Of a stretch of DNA of 64,000 nt, positions 1-13,510 are shown piece after piece (the first letter of the stretch is position 1; the number at the start of each line of letters is the position of its first letter). The translations under genes were made by a program, and so were the position numbers. The stretch covers positions 1,366,440 through 1,430,439 of the forward strand of contig QAOA01003028.1 in assembly GCA_003255065.1 (NCBI GenBank). Reading direction: 5' to 3'. This DNA is from Cercis canadensis (Eukaryota > Streptophyta > Magnoliopsida > Fabales > Fabaceae). The notes beneath the pieces are model-generated. The model did not search any database and was not told where the DNA came from. It saw only the letters and a program-made list of their open reading frames with translations.

Positions 1-1042
1 TTTTTTTTTTTTTTTGGTTTCTAGCTATTGATTGCAGATGTATTCATGGGTTTGGGTCGAGTAGAGTCTATTGGGTTCAATTGGCTACTAGGGATAGTGG
101 TGAGTTAGCCCAATGAGCTCAAAGCCTAAAGCCTCATATAATAAATACCCTAGCAATGGTTGTAGGGGTGGCTTGAGCTCATTTGAGTTTATCAAGCCCC
201 AAAGTAGCCCCTTTCGTGGGGTCTTCGGAGAAATTTAGTGGAAGTATTGAGCATTCTTTTCATGGACTCATGACTCAATATTGACATGTCCTATTACTAT
301 AAAGGATACCCCACCCTATGGTGATTCTTCTTCAAGTTAAAAATCTCTTTTTTTTTTTTTTTCATTAGCAAAAAGAAAATGCCTTAAGCAAAAGACAGCT
401 TAGTTTAAACCAAATTTTAAACTTAACTTGAGTAGTTTAGCAGATGACATAATATCTTATCAATTTTATCTTGTATATTGTTTAAATTCATATTACACTG
501 GCACAGTTATCACAATTTAAGTTTTTATGAGATAATATATGCCTAATCAATGTATAAAATAAAAGTGGTGTGAAATTGTATCACATCACAATGAATAGCA
601 TAGCAAACCCAGACATTTGCAATAGACCATTACAAGAGATGAAGAAGTAGGCACTAAATTAAAGAGACCCTTGGACATGACATCATCCCTCTAGTTTCCT
701 TTTGATTTCATGTGACTTTTTATTGAAATAGGTTATGTTAATTGTGACTTGATGATAGTGACTAGATTAATATTTTTAAATAATGTTGAAGGTATTTATT
801 TTTTAAGTAAGTACTTTTCACACCATATAAAATAATTAAAATACTTTATGATATTATATGATTATTCAATTTATTTTTAAAATAATAATTATTACTTGAG
901 CACTTTTTATATATGACGTGGTGGGAATTAACTCAACTAAAAACGGATAGAATGCTGTTTCGGTGGTCCTCCCGCGCTAGTTAGTTGGTACTTAAAAGAA
1001 AATTGAGTGGCCAAACAAAAGTAATGAAATAAATAAAGAAAA
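1..1042. other. Intergenic DNA upstream of the DUF1365 gene
   Basis: The stretch is AT-rich with poly-T runs at its left edge and near 348-362. I see no coding segment. A TGACGTGG motif at 914-921, about 120 bases before the start codon, resembles ABRE or bZIP sites and may belong to the promoter of the next gene, but a single motif is weak evidence. No clear TATA box could be picked out. Confidence 0.5.
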
Positions 1043-4000
1043 ATGGAAATTCTTTATCTTCTCTGCTTCATCGTCTCCACTCTCCTCACGTCTTTCACTC
1101 TCTCCTTACTCCTTCCCTTTCGAACACTACTGCGGTGGTGCGTCTCCCCACGCGCCTCCTCTTCTTCACTCAATGACGCACCTAAACCGGTTTCTCTCTA
1201 TGAAGGTACAGTCTGGCACGAACGCCGCCGTCCCGTCCACCATTCCTTCCGATACCAGGTTCGGTACGCTCTATTTGACCTTGACAACGCGCCTCACGCG
1301 CCCCCTGACCATTTCTCTGCCGATGAAGCTCGCCAAATTACCGATACCACTGGACCCATGTAATTAATTTTCATTTGGGTTAGTTATAGCCATTCAAAAG
1401 TCCACCTTGATTTTGTTCAGCTTCCTTGTTTGCGTTTAGTTTTGATTATCAATATCTCTTTTTTCAATTGCTAGTTTTTGACTAAGAATTAAAGCACATT
1501 CTCTCTATTGTGAAGTTTTGATTGCAATTACTTCATTACTGAATCCATTTTTGCAGTTTGCTCTTGACAATACCCCCAAGTGTGGGGTATGAACAAAATC
1601 CACTGAGTTTGTATTATTGCTATGATATTGAAGGATCCACAAGACATTTGAAGAAGTGCATTGCTGAGGTGTGTGGTTAAGATAGTATATTTCTCAATTT
1701 TGAGAGACCTTTATTTTTGTGCTTAGGTTATTGAACCCAATTTTCAGTGGTCACATTCTTTTTTCTCTAGTTACTTACTACTATTTTGCTTGCTTAAAAG
1801 AACTAGGCTAGTAGCTCAAGTTGATACTTACTGGGGTAACTTTATTGAATTTGAAGCTTCAATTCACTTGTGCTAGGCTGGAAATCAGTTGAGCCAGCTC
1901 ATCGCTCGACTCGCTAATAGTTCAATAAGGTAGGCTCATGGACCAAATGAGGAGCATATGAGCTGAATAATCTGGCTCATTTAATATGCATTCACTCATT
2001 TGGTTCATGAACTAGCTAGATGGGATGAATATATATACACACACACAAAATTTTGGCTCTTAGTAAGATTGTGGGCAGAATTGAGCAAAATTATTCAAGC
2101 CAATGAGCTAATCTCAGCTCACATTGAACCGGTTTGACTCAATAGTCAATATGGCTCATTTGGTTCGTACTAATTGAGCTTGGTGAGTTGAACCAAATAG
2201 TTCAGGAGTTCAATTTGAGGCGACCTTTAGCCAGGAAAATTTGCTCACTTTGAACTTGAGCCGAGCTATGTACTGGCAAATGGCTCAACTTGACTCATTT
2301 TTCTCTGCTTGTGCTCTAGGTGCAGCTTGTGGAGTTTTCTAGATTGTATAATTTGATCCTCCAATTTAATGAATTATAGATGTGTATGGATTTACACATT
2401 AGAATATCAAGTACGTATCAAATAGGCTTATATTAGTTGTGAGCTGTCACCAATCGTGCAGTTTGCCCCTATTGTGCTCTGTGCTGACAGTGCTGGCAAT
2501 TTATTGTATCAGGTAACAAATACACCATGGGGTGAGAGAGTATCTTTTATTTTCAATCCACACTCTGATCTTGTGGCCAAAGCCTTACATGTCAGTCCTT
2601 TTATGGTATGTCTTATTTAAGGTTGTTGCTTTCCTCTTACATTTACAATCTTTTTCGTCACAGATTTACAAACCAATGGCTACTCCCCTTTATCTCAAAT
2701 GTTTTTATTCTTGTTTTACTTCATAACATGCTACCTGCATTTAGAACTTGATGAATTAGTTTGAACACTGTTCTGAAACATTTCTTTTGGGTAAAATTTT
2801 CATATCAATCATTAGAATACCTTCAATAATAAATTCCATGATTTTTAACCATGGAATCCTTGCCATTTTGAAGGAGTAATATTAGCAACAGTCTAGAAGG
2901 CCTAGAAGTCTCATGTACCGAATAGAAAATTTAAGATATTTCTATTCAAGGATAGAAGTTACCAAGAGAGGACTGTTTATAGGATATGTTGTCTTCTATA
3001 TTATTATCATCATCCATTATTTGTAAATTTTGATTTGAAGTGTTAGTTAAATATTCTACCATACTCAGAAGATGCAGACCAAATAATTGTTATTTGCCAT
3101 GATAGTGGAAGGAAATAGAAATGAAATGGTGGACACAAAGGGCTTGGATTGATGAATTAACTTTTCTCCGAACTGAATTTTTCATAAATTGACTGCAATA
3201 TCATGCTTTTTCATGGTTCACTTATGATGCTTATTATGCATGGTTAAATTTATATGATTATTGTTATGGTCCCTAGATATGGATCTGGTTATGGGACGGA
3301 AGCTTATGGTTTCAGAATTAGAGGGGGGGTTAAGGGTAGGTGTTTTCCTACATCTACCAATGGTGTTGATTTCTTAGAGAGAACCTGCAATCTCCTGAGA
3401 TAAGTCCTCAGAAACTGGCATAAAACTTTTTTGATAAGTCCATTCCATAATTCCAAACCTCTAATACAAACTTGGCGGAGTCACCACCTCCTAAAAACTA
3501 GGAATACAGGGAAATGGAGGAGTAACCTCCTCAACTGCAACATAATAACTAACCACAATTAAATTAACTGCAACATAATAGCTAACCACAATTAAATTAC
3601 AGAAATTATAATAACTAACTAATGATAGCTAATTCAGAAAAATTAATTTATAAATTTCCCATGTGTAAAAACCGATGGTACAACAGTGGTTTGCTAACAA
3701 TAATCTTTCATAAAAAATAAATAAAAATAATAAATGTATGATAATCTCAAATTTGTCTTTAGGAAAGGTTTTCAATTCTTTATGAGTAAGCATCTTGCTA
3801 AATTATTATAGGATATGCATGGGAGTTGGAATATCAAAGCAAGTGATCCTGGAGACAAGCTCACTTTAGCTATTTCTGTTCATCACCCTGAGCTTGGAAA
3901 CTACTTTAATGCCACTCTGAAGGCCAAAAAGGTTTGCTCGTCATTGGAGTCTGATCATGCAATTTTCTTCTGGCTGATGCCTCACAAGGTTGCTGTGTGG

Positions 4001-6440
4001 ATATATTGGCATGTAAGTTGGCATGGTTGTTATAATTTTCTTTTACTATGCTTGTAAGAATTCCTGTCAAACTCTGTTGAGATCTCTTTGGCAATTGATT
4101 TTAGCGATAACATGAATTTGTTTGCTTAGATTCTTTGTTATCACCTTCATATTGAACCATTTTTGAAGAACTGGAACATTGTTGTTGTTATTCTTGATTT
4201 TGCTTGAGGAAGGAGGCAGTATTTGAAGAATTTTTAACATAAAATATACAGGAAAATGAAAAGGAGCACGTTACTGTAAATGTTCTAGGATGTCAGAGTT
4301 TAATTGGCCAATTTTTCTATAATATTCAATGTATTAGCCAAGAGTACATGTGAATGTCCTCCAAACAGCCATTTGAAGTCAGATTTTGGTAGTGAATGTG
4401 ATTAGGTAGCATGAGTTTTGATCAAATTTATAGTAATAAGAAGAAAAAAAGAAAAAGATTGTGTACTGTTGTCCAAATACAGAAATTTTCTTCAAAGTTA
4501 CTGTTCTTATTATGTAATTATCATGTCAAAGTGGTTATGAGCTCAAATTTTAATTGCTTTATTACCAGAAGTTTATGCATATTGTAGTTAGAACCTTCAT
4601 TTTGGGTATATTAGTAATAATACTGAGTAGCAAGTATTCAGCTAAAACTCTAGGATAACCCCAAAGGTTTAGCCTGGTGATAAGGATGCAGTAGGTTCAT
4701 CCAAGCTAGCCAAGGTTCAAATCTTAGGTCTAGGCCAATGTGGGTGGTGTGCCCTTAAGATCACCTGGGGAGCGACTTAGTCTCGGTGCACGAAAGCTGG
4801 CCTAAGGATACCCTTACTATTAAAACCAAAAAAACCTAAAACTCTAGGATGCACATTCTGTTTTCTGCTTGCCGAGGGAAACAATGGACCTAATGAATGC
4901 ACCAAAGAATGTTGGAAAATCCAGTAAGAAATTGGGGCACTAAAAATAACAAACCAAACAGTTGTGGTTGAAATTTGATGTAAAAGTTTCTTAAGTCTTG
5001 ATTAACATAATAAGAACTCTAGGATATTGCTTGCATGACTTTATTAGTCCATCTTAGTAATGGGATTGATTGTTAAAAGTTTAAAATACACTTGTATTCT
5101 CTCTAAGTCTTGATAACTTTTACGATTACATTTCCACAGTTCTCAGATCATGTAAAACAAGAGTGTCGATCGACCACTGTCAACAAACTGCAAATGTTTC
5201 CGTTATTTTACTAGTTCCAAGCATAAGAAACAGTCAGGGAATATAAGAAAGGAAAGAAGTTAATAGAGTTTCAAGCAGATATTCTGGAGAAGGGATGATA
5301 AATTCCAGTTCTGATATAGTGTCAGCATTACTAACATGGGCCAAAAATCATTGAAATCTGATTTGAACTTGTGAATTTAGAATATCTTTTTTGGTGTTCA
5401 TTGTTGTTGCGTGGCTTGATATGAGTTAGACATCTGGTAGTTTTGATAGGTAGAAACATATAATTTCACACATAAGCTATAAATATGATCTTTCTTTGCA
5501 TAATGAAGCCTTGTTCTACTGCCATTAGCCTGTATTTTGGCTAGCTGGTCAATCGGGCAGGGCCAAAAAAAATCAAATTTAATTGGGTCTATTTTTTAGG
5601 CCTGAGCCCAGTCCTATATATAAATTGGGCCGGCCCAATTAGTATTATTTTAATATTTTTGAATTAAATATTATTGTTTTAATAGAAAATTAATAAAAAA
5701 TAGATAAAAATAAAAAGAAAATTAAAATCAAACCGGCTTGATTACTAACGGACCATCCCAAATTGGGCAGGGCTATAATTGGCTGGGCCAAAAAAAAAGC
5801 CCAATTTTAAACGGACCTTAAAATTCAAGTCCTAACCCGTTTTTATATGGGCCAAACCCTAATTTTAAATGGTCCGAGCCCAAAATTGACAATGCTAATT
5901 TTGGTTTGAGTCCCTAGATTTTTTAAACAGACCTTGTGTTGTAACTCAATAAACTGTAAACTAAAACCACAAGCAGGAAGATGGATAACTTTTAATCCTT
6001 CATAGCCAGTTATATGCGTTAAATTGATAACTTCAGTGCCAAGGTACATTGCAAAACTATAATAAATCGTTTTCTTTTATTTAAATGAGCATTTTCTCTT
6101 GAGAACGTCACAACCTGGTGAGGGATTATTTCTTGTTTTTCCATTAAATATGTTCTTTCTCAGAAGGCAAAATGTTCATTCTCTTGATCTTTGTTTTATG
6201 CAGGCTTTAAAGCTGTGGTGGAAAAATGTGTCTTTTGTCCAACACCCTAGGTATGCCATCCCTACATACAAGGAGGAAGCTTTGATACGTGATCAAAAAC
6301 TTCAATGCTGTGGCGCAATGGGGCTGAGTGCTGATGATAAACATCTGCAACAGAAAGGAAGTGATCAGGGTTTCTCAGCTGACTTAAATTCTGGAAATCG
6401 GCGGTTTAGATGGAGAGATGCTAAGTGGCCATGGTCTTAA
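1043..6440 (+). CDS. DUF1365 family protein, 5 exons, 319 aa
   Basis: Exons read as 1043-1359, 1557-1668, 2513-2605, 3812-4012 and 6204-6440. All junctions have GT and AG and the frame runs through to a TAA stop. Residues 1-30 form a hydrophobic N-terminal segment, a likely signal anchor. The body has the DUF1365 hallmarks in order: LYEGTVWHERRRPVHHSFRY, then NPLSLYYCYD, then a TNTPWGER segment, then HVSPFM, and ALKLWWKNV near the end. Bacterial DUF1365 genes often sit beside cyclopropane fatty-acid synthase and FAD-dependent amine-oxidase-like genes, so a role in lipid modification is often suspected; no reaction is established that I know of. The first ATG is chosen because the conserved domain follows at about residue 52. 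No defect was seen. I am confident of the family but not of the function. Confidence 0.88.
1860..2290. repeat. GAGCTC-rich repeat-like segment in DUF1365 intron 2
   Basis: Within intron 2, short blocks such as GAGCTGA, TGGCTCATTTGG, TTGAGCC and their complements recur many times on both strands, with a small TA/CA microsatellite near 2030-2047. This resembles the inside of a nonautonomous DNA transposon. I could not find clean terminal repeats or a target-site duplication, so the boundaries are rough. Confidence 0.3.
4642..4850 (+). mobile_element. tRNA-derived SINE with a 15-bp target-site duplication
   Basis: The body spans about 4657-4835 in intron 4 of the DUF1365 gene. A box A-like TAGCCTGGTGA lies at 4670-4680 and a box B, GGTTCAAATC, at 4714-4723, with spacing like a tRNA-type pol III promoter. 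The 3' end is an A-rich tail. The 15-base sequence CTAAAACTCTAGGAT occurs perfectly at 4642-4656 and again at 4836-4850, as expected for target-primed insertion. The perfect duplication suggests a fairly young insertion. It is in the same orientation as the host gene. Confidence 0.85.
5535..5885. repeat. GGGCC-rich repeat, possible nonautonomous transposon
   Basis: Also in DUF1365 intron 4. GGGCAGGGC, GGGCCGGCCC and GCCCAATT blocks sit at both sides of an A/T-rich core. The composition resembles the hAT-like MITE family at 43.3, 61.4 and 63.3 kb but the sequence is more diverged and I found no matching ends. Confidence 0.3.
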
Positions 6441-9370
6441 AGTAGAGATAGTAAGTATTTGTTCTTATATAATTTTAACCTGCATACCCTGACATATCTT
6501 ATGATTACCTCTTAAGGTTACTTATGGTGGTTCTTTAGAGATGCTGGGATAAAAGTAATTTCCACTTTGATGATATCTTTAGGATCTTACTAAGCTACCC
6601 CACTGTCTTACTAGCTAGCTAGACTGAAGTAACCCATGTTTTTTAGTGAAGCTGAGTAACCTGGTGAGTCAAACATCCAAACAAATGACAGAGTTAGAGT
6701 TCAAATGGATCCAAAAAGTTTGACTATGTTGGATGTAATTTATTCCATGTTGAGAGGATATTTTTTTATTTTTTAAAACCTGAGTATAGATACATGTTAT
6801 TTCCTCTAATAGTAGTAGTAGTAATAATAAATAAATAATAATAATATCTGATATGTTTTTCTTGCTTTAATTAGGTGAGTTGGCTGATACTTTCTTCTGA
6901 TGTCACTATCTATGCCTGTTTTTCATGCTTGTTTTAAATAGGATACTGGCCAAATATGCAGCCTCACAAGGTAGGAAGCTTCCCAATTGACTCTGCAATA
7001 ATCGTGAAGTCTTAAGTGTCACCTAAGCCTACTTTCCACATGCACGACAAATCCCACATCTTTTCAATTCTGATTTTAATATCTCTATGGTTGTAAAGAA
7101 TCTATCAAGTCTACTCAGTTTTCTTTTCCTCACGATGAACAAAATGAAAATTCTGAATTATTTTCTTTTGAATGCATGTGCTTAGAAATGGTCAAAGAGG
7201 GTTTATTGTAGAAACTATGCTATGTTTGGTGTAGATACTTTTTAGGAAATGGAAGGAATTCTAGCAAATTCACTGTTTGTTTGTGAAGTATTAAGTATTT
7301 AGGTGAATAAATTTATGGTAATTGTACTTTTCCCTCGCAATGATGTAGGGAAAAACGGATAAACAGTGTTAGAGGAATTAATAGGTTTTTTTTTTGCAAA
7401 CTTAATGACCCAAACAATAATTTTCAAAGAAAAAGAAAAAAATTTCAAGTTAGCAAGTAAGAAAAGAAAAGGGAGAATTATTGAAAAAAAAAGAAAAGAG
7501 TGAAGAAGAATCTCTTATTAAAAAATTATCATTAAAAACATAGGGTAGCTAATCATCATATCTTTGGTTTTTGCGTTTTGAAACAAGTTATCCTTATCTT
7601 TCTTTTCGTTGATAATTATCCCTAAAGAGAAGTTGAAATTCTTCATTTATTTTTAAGATTAAAAAACTAATAAGCATTACAACTTAATTAATCATCTTAC
7701 TTTTTAAACGATTACAAGTTTTAGAGATAAGTATGAGAAAATTACTCAAATTTTTATCTTAATAAGCTTTTTTTTTTTTTGAAGATTTTTTAATATAGAC
7801 TTGTTTGTTTTGCCATGATTAATATAGGCTATTGAAGTTATCAATTTCATGAAGACTCTTTAAACCCATTTTCCATATTTAATTTTGCTTTCGGCCCTGT
7901 TCGAGGACCTAAATTTGGTTCTCTAAATTTTGAGAAATGTAACTTTATATTTAATTTTTGGATCGCTGGAACAAAATCAAACAAGTAATTATCAAATAAG
8001 AGTTAGTCAATACTATCATGCATTCTGATAAGCCGCACATTATTTCCTCAATTTAATATATTTCTATTGAACATTGATATTTAAAATAAATAAATAAATA
8101 AAACTAGCCTTTGTCCTACATATGGCTCTTGTGGAAGAATCCCAATGATGCAGTGTTCAATGGACATATTTGAAATCTTAATCAAGCTTTTTCAAAGTCC
8201 TTGCAACTAACCTATATATATATATATTTTGTAACAAATGAAAAGAAAGAGAGAAAAATTACAATCATCCTATGGCGAAGCAGAATTACATAGAGTTCAG
8301 TATTGTTCATGAAACGACCAACCTAGTAGACTTTTTAACTCTATGTTTTGCCATAAAATCAACTCTTTAGTTAGCCTCACTTAACCTATATCTATATCTA
8401 TATCTATACTAGTTTAAAGAAAATAGCTCTTTAATGTCACAAATTTAGAGCAACTTTTTTGTTTTAAAAAACATGCCACAATCTACCTTAGACAGATTGT
8501 CCATCCAAATTCTTGACATAAGGTTCGGTATACACCCATAAATTGAAATTCATAAAAATAAAAACAAAAGAAGAAGGTGACTGAAATTTGACATGTAAAG
8601 TAGAATGTGCATGTTGTTGAGCCCCCATAAGAGCAGCACCTTTGCTCGTGTGAATGTGATTGATGCTTCCTACCCTCATGCCTCTTACATATGCAGCTAC
8701 CAAATTTTCCTTGAGATCATGTCAGTTTGGTACCGATTGCGAACCTTCCCCACTTATAACGACGTTTTGTGTGGAACTAAACTATAATAACGTAAAAGAC
8801 CATGTGTTATTTTTTCTTCTAATATATTGGTTATGATTCTAAGTTCAAATACGAAAATTGTTAATTTTAAAAATAATCTCATTATCATGATTATAAGACA
8901 TTTAGTTCTATGCATTATTACTTGGTAATGATATTTGAGTGGAGATTCTTTCACATTATTTTTTTATTTACTTTTTTTGACTTTGTGAATTAGTTTGCAT
9001 GTTACAAACATTCTACACAAACCTCTTAATTTTTTTTGTCTATTAAATCTTTGATTGTACAATTACCACATGTAAAAAATGGTGTAATGAAAATATAGTA
9101 CAAGTATCATTTTGATAGGAAGAGTAAAACTATATCGCTTGAGTGGGCTAAGACAGATGATATTTAAACAATGATTAATTTGGATAAAATCAACCTCTCA
9201 AAATTAGTTTGGTAGGGACCATCCATTTAAATAGGGTAAGGACGACTGTATGTCGATTTGGCAAATAATTTTGGAAAGTATTATGGTGATATTTAGTATT
9301 TTCTGTTTTTATAAAAAAATTCTAACACAATACTCTACCATTGGTTTAAGTGACAAAATGTGAGTTAGGC
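6441..9370. other. Intergenic DNA with simple repeats
   Basis: There are no supportable genes. The stretch contains A-rich and T-rich tracts, a TA run at about 8214-8229 and a TATATC/CTATAT run at about 8389-8408. Short open frames here have no recognisable domain or plant-like codon use. Confidence 0.5.
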
Positions 9371-9406
9371 ATAACAAGAATTTTTAGCAACATAAAGTGT
9401 AGGATG

Positions 9407-9570
9407 AAAGAAGATTATCTCATTCTAAGACTAGGTTATGTCGTAAGCTTTAGTAAAAATTTACAGTGGTATTTATAGATTACTTACTAAAAAGAAACTG
9501 CTCACATTGGCAGTTGAATCAACTCTAGATCTTACAAATAAAATAATTTAATTTTTATTAGTTGAATAGC
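9407..9570 (-). repeat. Dispersed SINE-like repeat, copy 1 of 3
   Basis: This stretch is alignable by eye with 17806-17968 and 36800-36925. Shared features are an ACTTAxTAA block, an A-rich stretch, a GxxTTGAA block that reads as a degraded box B on the minus strand, and TTTTTATTAGTTGAAT near the right end. Copies are quite diverged, so the family is old. SINE identity is an inference from the box B-like core only. Confidence 0.4.
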
Positions 9571-10317
9571 ATAATAAAATTTAAGTAGGATCTTGCCGTA
9601 TATTATAATTTGTAAAATGTTATATATGAAATTCTTCTGTATCTCGTTTCTATTGGTAAAACTAAAAAAGGATAACGTTTGTTGAAATTAAAACATTACC
9701 CATATTTGTTTTATCTAGCTACCACAAAGAACTGATAATCCTTCAAGACTTTCTCTTTTTTCCTTTTCTAGAATTATATATATAATTATATATACCTCGT
9801 GATGTGAAAATGACCAGTTCACATGCAAGTTGCAACCCTCAATTGGGAAAGCAAACAAACCAATAGAAAATCTGGGCCATATTTTCATGAGAACCAAACA
9901 TACCCATTCGGCTTGTGGTGCTTGAATTGAGTGTTGCTCATTCACTGTCTGTTTAAATGTTCATTGCTTTTTGTGGGTTCGGTTCGGTGGACAGATTTCT
10001 ACATGATCAGGCAAGTGATCTATTTTTATCTTTTCTGTCACGTGATTTGTTGTGTGCCAGCCGGGCTACCGTGCACCCACCGTTATGTAAACAAACTTGC
10101 GGTCCACGGACCCACCGCTTCGCGTATCTTCTTCACGTCGGTATTCGGCACGTGTTGATCGTTGTTTGATAAATTTAGAAAGTTCTTATTTTTATAGTTG
10201 ATTACCAAGAAANCAAAAAAAAAAAAAAAAACATCTTAAGGAAAATGTGGTACACAGATCTTAAGCAATAAGTGGGTTGCATTAATTATTGTATATTGAA
10301 GTTAATTCCATCCTAGC

Positions 10318-10450
10318 TTTTGCTGAGTCAATATAGAGTCACTAATTTGGTAGCCCAATGTATTTAATTTCTATTATTATTCCTATGGGTTGTAAATATG
10401 TTAGCAAAACCAATTATATATGGATTTGTTTAATCTTCTAATCTTATATA
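10318..10450 (+). repeat. Direct repeat, left copy (pair with 11060-11200)
   Basis: A block starting TAGCTTTTG-TGAGTCAATATAGAGT and running through CTAATTTGGTAG, GTATTTAATT and ATGGGTTGT recurs about 740 bases downstream in the same orientation. The two copies differ by scattered substitutions and small indels. I see no coding capacity and no transposon ends. Confidence 0.6.
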
Positions 10451-11059
10451 TTAGACTATGAAAATAGTGACAATTGTGCAATATTTCTATACACACTAAG
10501 ACTATATATCAAATTAACTCATAAAAAATATTATAGCAGTCAGCCACATGGTAAATTTTTTTTATAAATTACAAGGACCACACTTTAGGTTAGCATGAAT
10601 TTTGCTTTTGTTTTCTTCTCCTTTTCCATGAGCATTCATTAAAGAATGAACTATAAGTAAGAGTCATGGATTATATATAAGGAGAAAGACATTGTCACCC
10701 ATTATCCTTTTCTTAAATTTTACTGATTCTTTAATTTTGATACAGTAAAAAGAAGTTTTATTCAAAATTAAGGATGTACATATATAATATGAGTATTATA
10801 TGTATTTTAATTAATTATGGTATATAGTTCTAAAACAGTGTAAAATATATGTGGCACATGGCCACATATGAATACCAGTGTCACTATCATTTCATTACCC
10901 TTATGAGATAAGAATACTACAAAAGAAAAAGTTTCTGAGATAGGAACAAGACATTTTAAACATTAAAATTTCATGTTGGCAATTAACAGAACACATTTTG
11001 GCAAAATCAAAAGCTAGAAATGGACAATTACAAATTTCCAAGTTTAATTGGAATGCTAA

Positions 11060-11200
11060 AACTTGCTAGCTTTTGGTGAGTCAATATAGAGTGACTAATT
11101 TGGTAGTCCAGTGTATTTAATTAGTTTGTATTATGATTCCAATGGGTTGTGAAGTAAATTTGCAAAATTAGTTATGAATTTGTAATTAATATTCTAATCG
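11060..11200 (+). repeat. Direct repeat, right copy (pair with 10318-10450)
   Basis: This is the downstream copy of the repeat described at 10318-10450. It preserves the order of the shared blocks (TGAGTCAATATAGAGT, CTAATTTGGTAGTCCA, GTATTTAATT, GGGTTGTGAAG) and then diverges. Confidence 0.6.
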
Positions 11201-13129
11201 TATATTTCCATTAATAAAATCCTTCAGGTGTCTGAATGCCTAATGATTTTTTAATAGTATATTTTGAATGTCTTATTGATGTTTCCTAAACTATGTGCAT
11301 GATGCAAATGATTGTTCACTTTCTATTTATTATATGATTTATTTCATAACAATAATGCAACATGCATGTATTCACTTACAATAGAATATATTGCCGTGCA
11401 ACATGTGTTGGCATGCTCATCATGAACTTTCTTCAGTGAATGTACATATATATATATATATATATACTTTCATGATACTCTTTGCCTTCTTCATCTAATT
11501 TTATAGATGATTTTGTGCAGTTGTCTTGATCTGCAGATAACTGATATAGTTATCCAGAATTAGATATGAGATTTTCTAATCAAAATGTCAATGTTTTATT
11601 ATTTATAATTTGAAACATAAGTTCCTATTAACATAACATACTCAACACAACTAGCATAAATTATAATTATCTATCACTTAATATTCTTATCTACACCTCA
11701 AAAAAAAAAATCTTATCTTTAAAGTTTATACCACATTTTTCATGTTGTTCATCTAAATTTTAGACAACTTAATTAGATTGAATCTAAACATTCTTACAAA
11801 CATAAAAGCTACTTTTTTAAAGACAGTATATAAAGTAAATAAACGGTTTGAAACAAAACCTAAAATTCATCAAAAATCACCTCAAAAAAAAAAAATCATT
11901 CAAAATAGAAAGAAAGAAAATAAAGGTTTTGATAAGATAAATAATACTGTTTGGTGCCGTGGTGAATAAGCAACATGAAGGGTAAAAGAAGAAAACAAAA
12001 TCTCATGTTGGTTGGCATGTTTCATTTTTTCAGAGATCTCATTTGATCTCGTAATCGTTAGGTTTGATGATAAAAGCCTACTCCACTACTTTGTTTCTCA
12101 ATCTGTGGTTAAAATAATCTGAAGAATCTGATACGATTGGATTGTTTGTAGTAAATCTCCTATATTTAGTTATTATATCCCATACGGCACCAAGAAATTA
12201 CTTGGCAACAATATTGCTTCATATATTAATGCACCTAACGTAGAAATTTTTTTTAAAAATATATCTAATATTGGTATTCTTTTAAAAAAAGTTAGAGATT
12301 TGAAATTGCTAAGACTTTTGGTTCCCAACAACATGCAACATCTGTTTTACATAAATCTAAGCAATTATCGAAACACAACGTTTCAAGTTATTAAGTATGA
12401 TTTAGATAATTTGCAAGAGGTTAAAAGTTTGAACTTTTATACTTTTATGTACTAAAAATATATATAATATTTCGGGTTAAGTAGAAGAACTAAAGAAGAT
12501 GCCCCTACATAAATCTTTAACTTCAATTTTTCTAGAAGATTAAACCTTGACATATTTCAACATTCAAGGTTGCAACAGTTATAATGCATAGATTACGCTC
12601 GTCTATTTAATTAGTTTTAATGACACGTTGTATTTGAATTAGCAAGATAAATAATCTTCATTTTGATAATTTTGGTCATAAGTCAAAAACCCAAGAAATG
12701 AAGCAATTGAAGAACTGAACTTTAGTTCATAAACAAGACAAATAAACAAAGAAAAAGGCGTACAATCGGGGAATTTCAATTTCAAGAAAATTTAGATGTA
12801 ATAAGATAATTTATTCATAAAGATCCTTACCTTCAAAAAGATAATGCTGTCTTTTCAATTGATCATGAAACAAAATTCAAAATTTGCACCACCCATCATC
12901 AATTAACTATTACTGGTCAAACAACACAATAAACACCAAAACTCAGTCAACAAATAAAACTAATTAAAAGAAATAACCTTAATCCCTGTTAAGGTAATAA
13001 GCCACAAATAACCATATAAAAAAAAAAAAGCATACACACGTCACTACAAATAATAAAAAAATAAAATAAAGTCCAATCAATTATGATTATTAATTTCTTT
13101 TCAAAGCACGTGTATTACCAATTCATTTA

Positions 13130-13510
13130 GGCATTGAGCAAGCAAGAATGAAGAATACCATTATTTGCACACTAATTCAACTTACATTGGCTTCCACTTG
13201 TTTTGGTGCACAAAGAATACACAACAAGAGATAGTATATTTTCTTCTAAAATCTTATCCTACTCCATTCTCGGTGAGATCTAAACTACTATGATGTACCA
13301 AATATTCAACTACCATTGAGCAAGCAAAAAAGAAATAAAATACTATTTGCATACTAATTTAATTTTTTTTTTAGATAAATAGTAATTACATTCTATAATT
13401 GAGATGATTCAAAAAAAAAATGAGAATAATAACTTTATGACAGAGAGTACGCTCAACTGAGCAATAACTCTTATTCACACACTAATTCAACTTACACATT
13501 AGCTTACACT
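13130..13510 (+). repeat. Three degenerate short repeats upstream of the JAZ gene
   Basis: A unit of the form TTGAGCAAGCAA, then an A-rich spacer, then ATTTGCACACTAATTCAACTT recurs at about 13135-13190, 13316-13362 and 13456-13510. Copies are imperfect. They lie roughly 500-900 bases before the JAZ start codon. Confidence 0.4.

Noticed and set aside
4670-4723. A tRNA gene
   Set aside because: Box A and box B are present, but the sequence does not form a cloverleaf acceptor stem and lies inside a SINE with a target-site duplication.
11778-11969. A 63-codon Lys-rich open frame
   Set aside because: It reads through A-rich low-complexity sequence and shows no domain.
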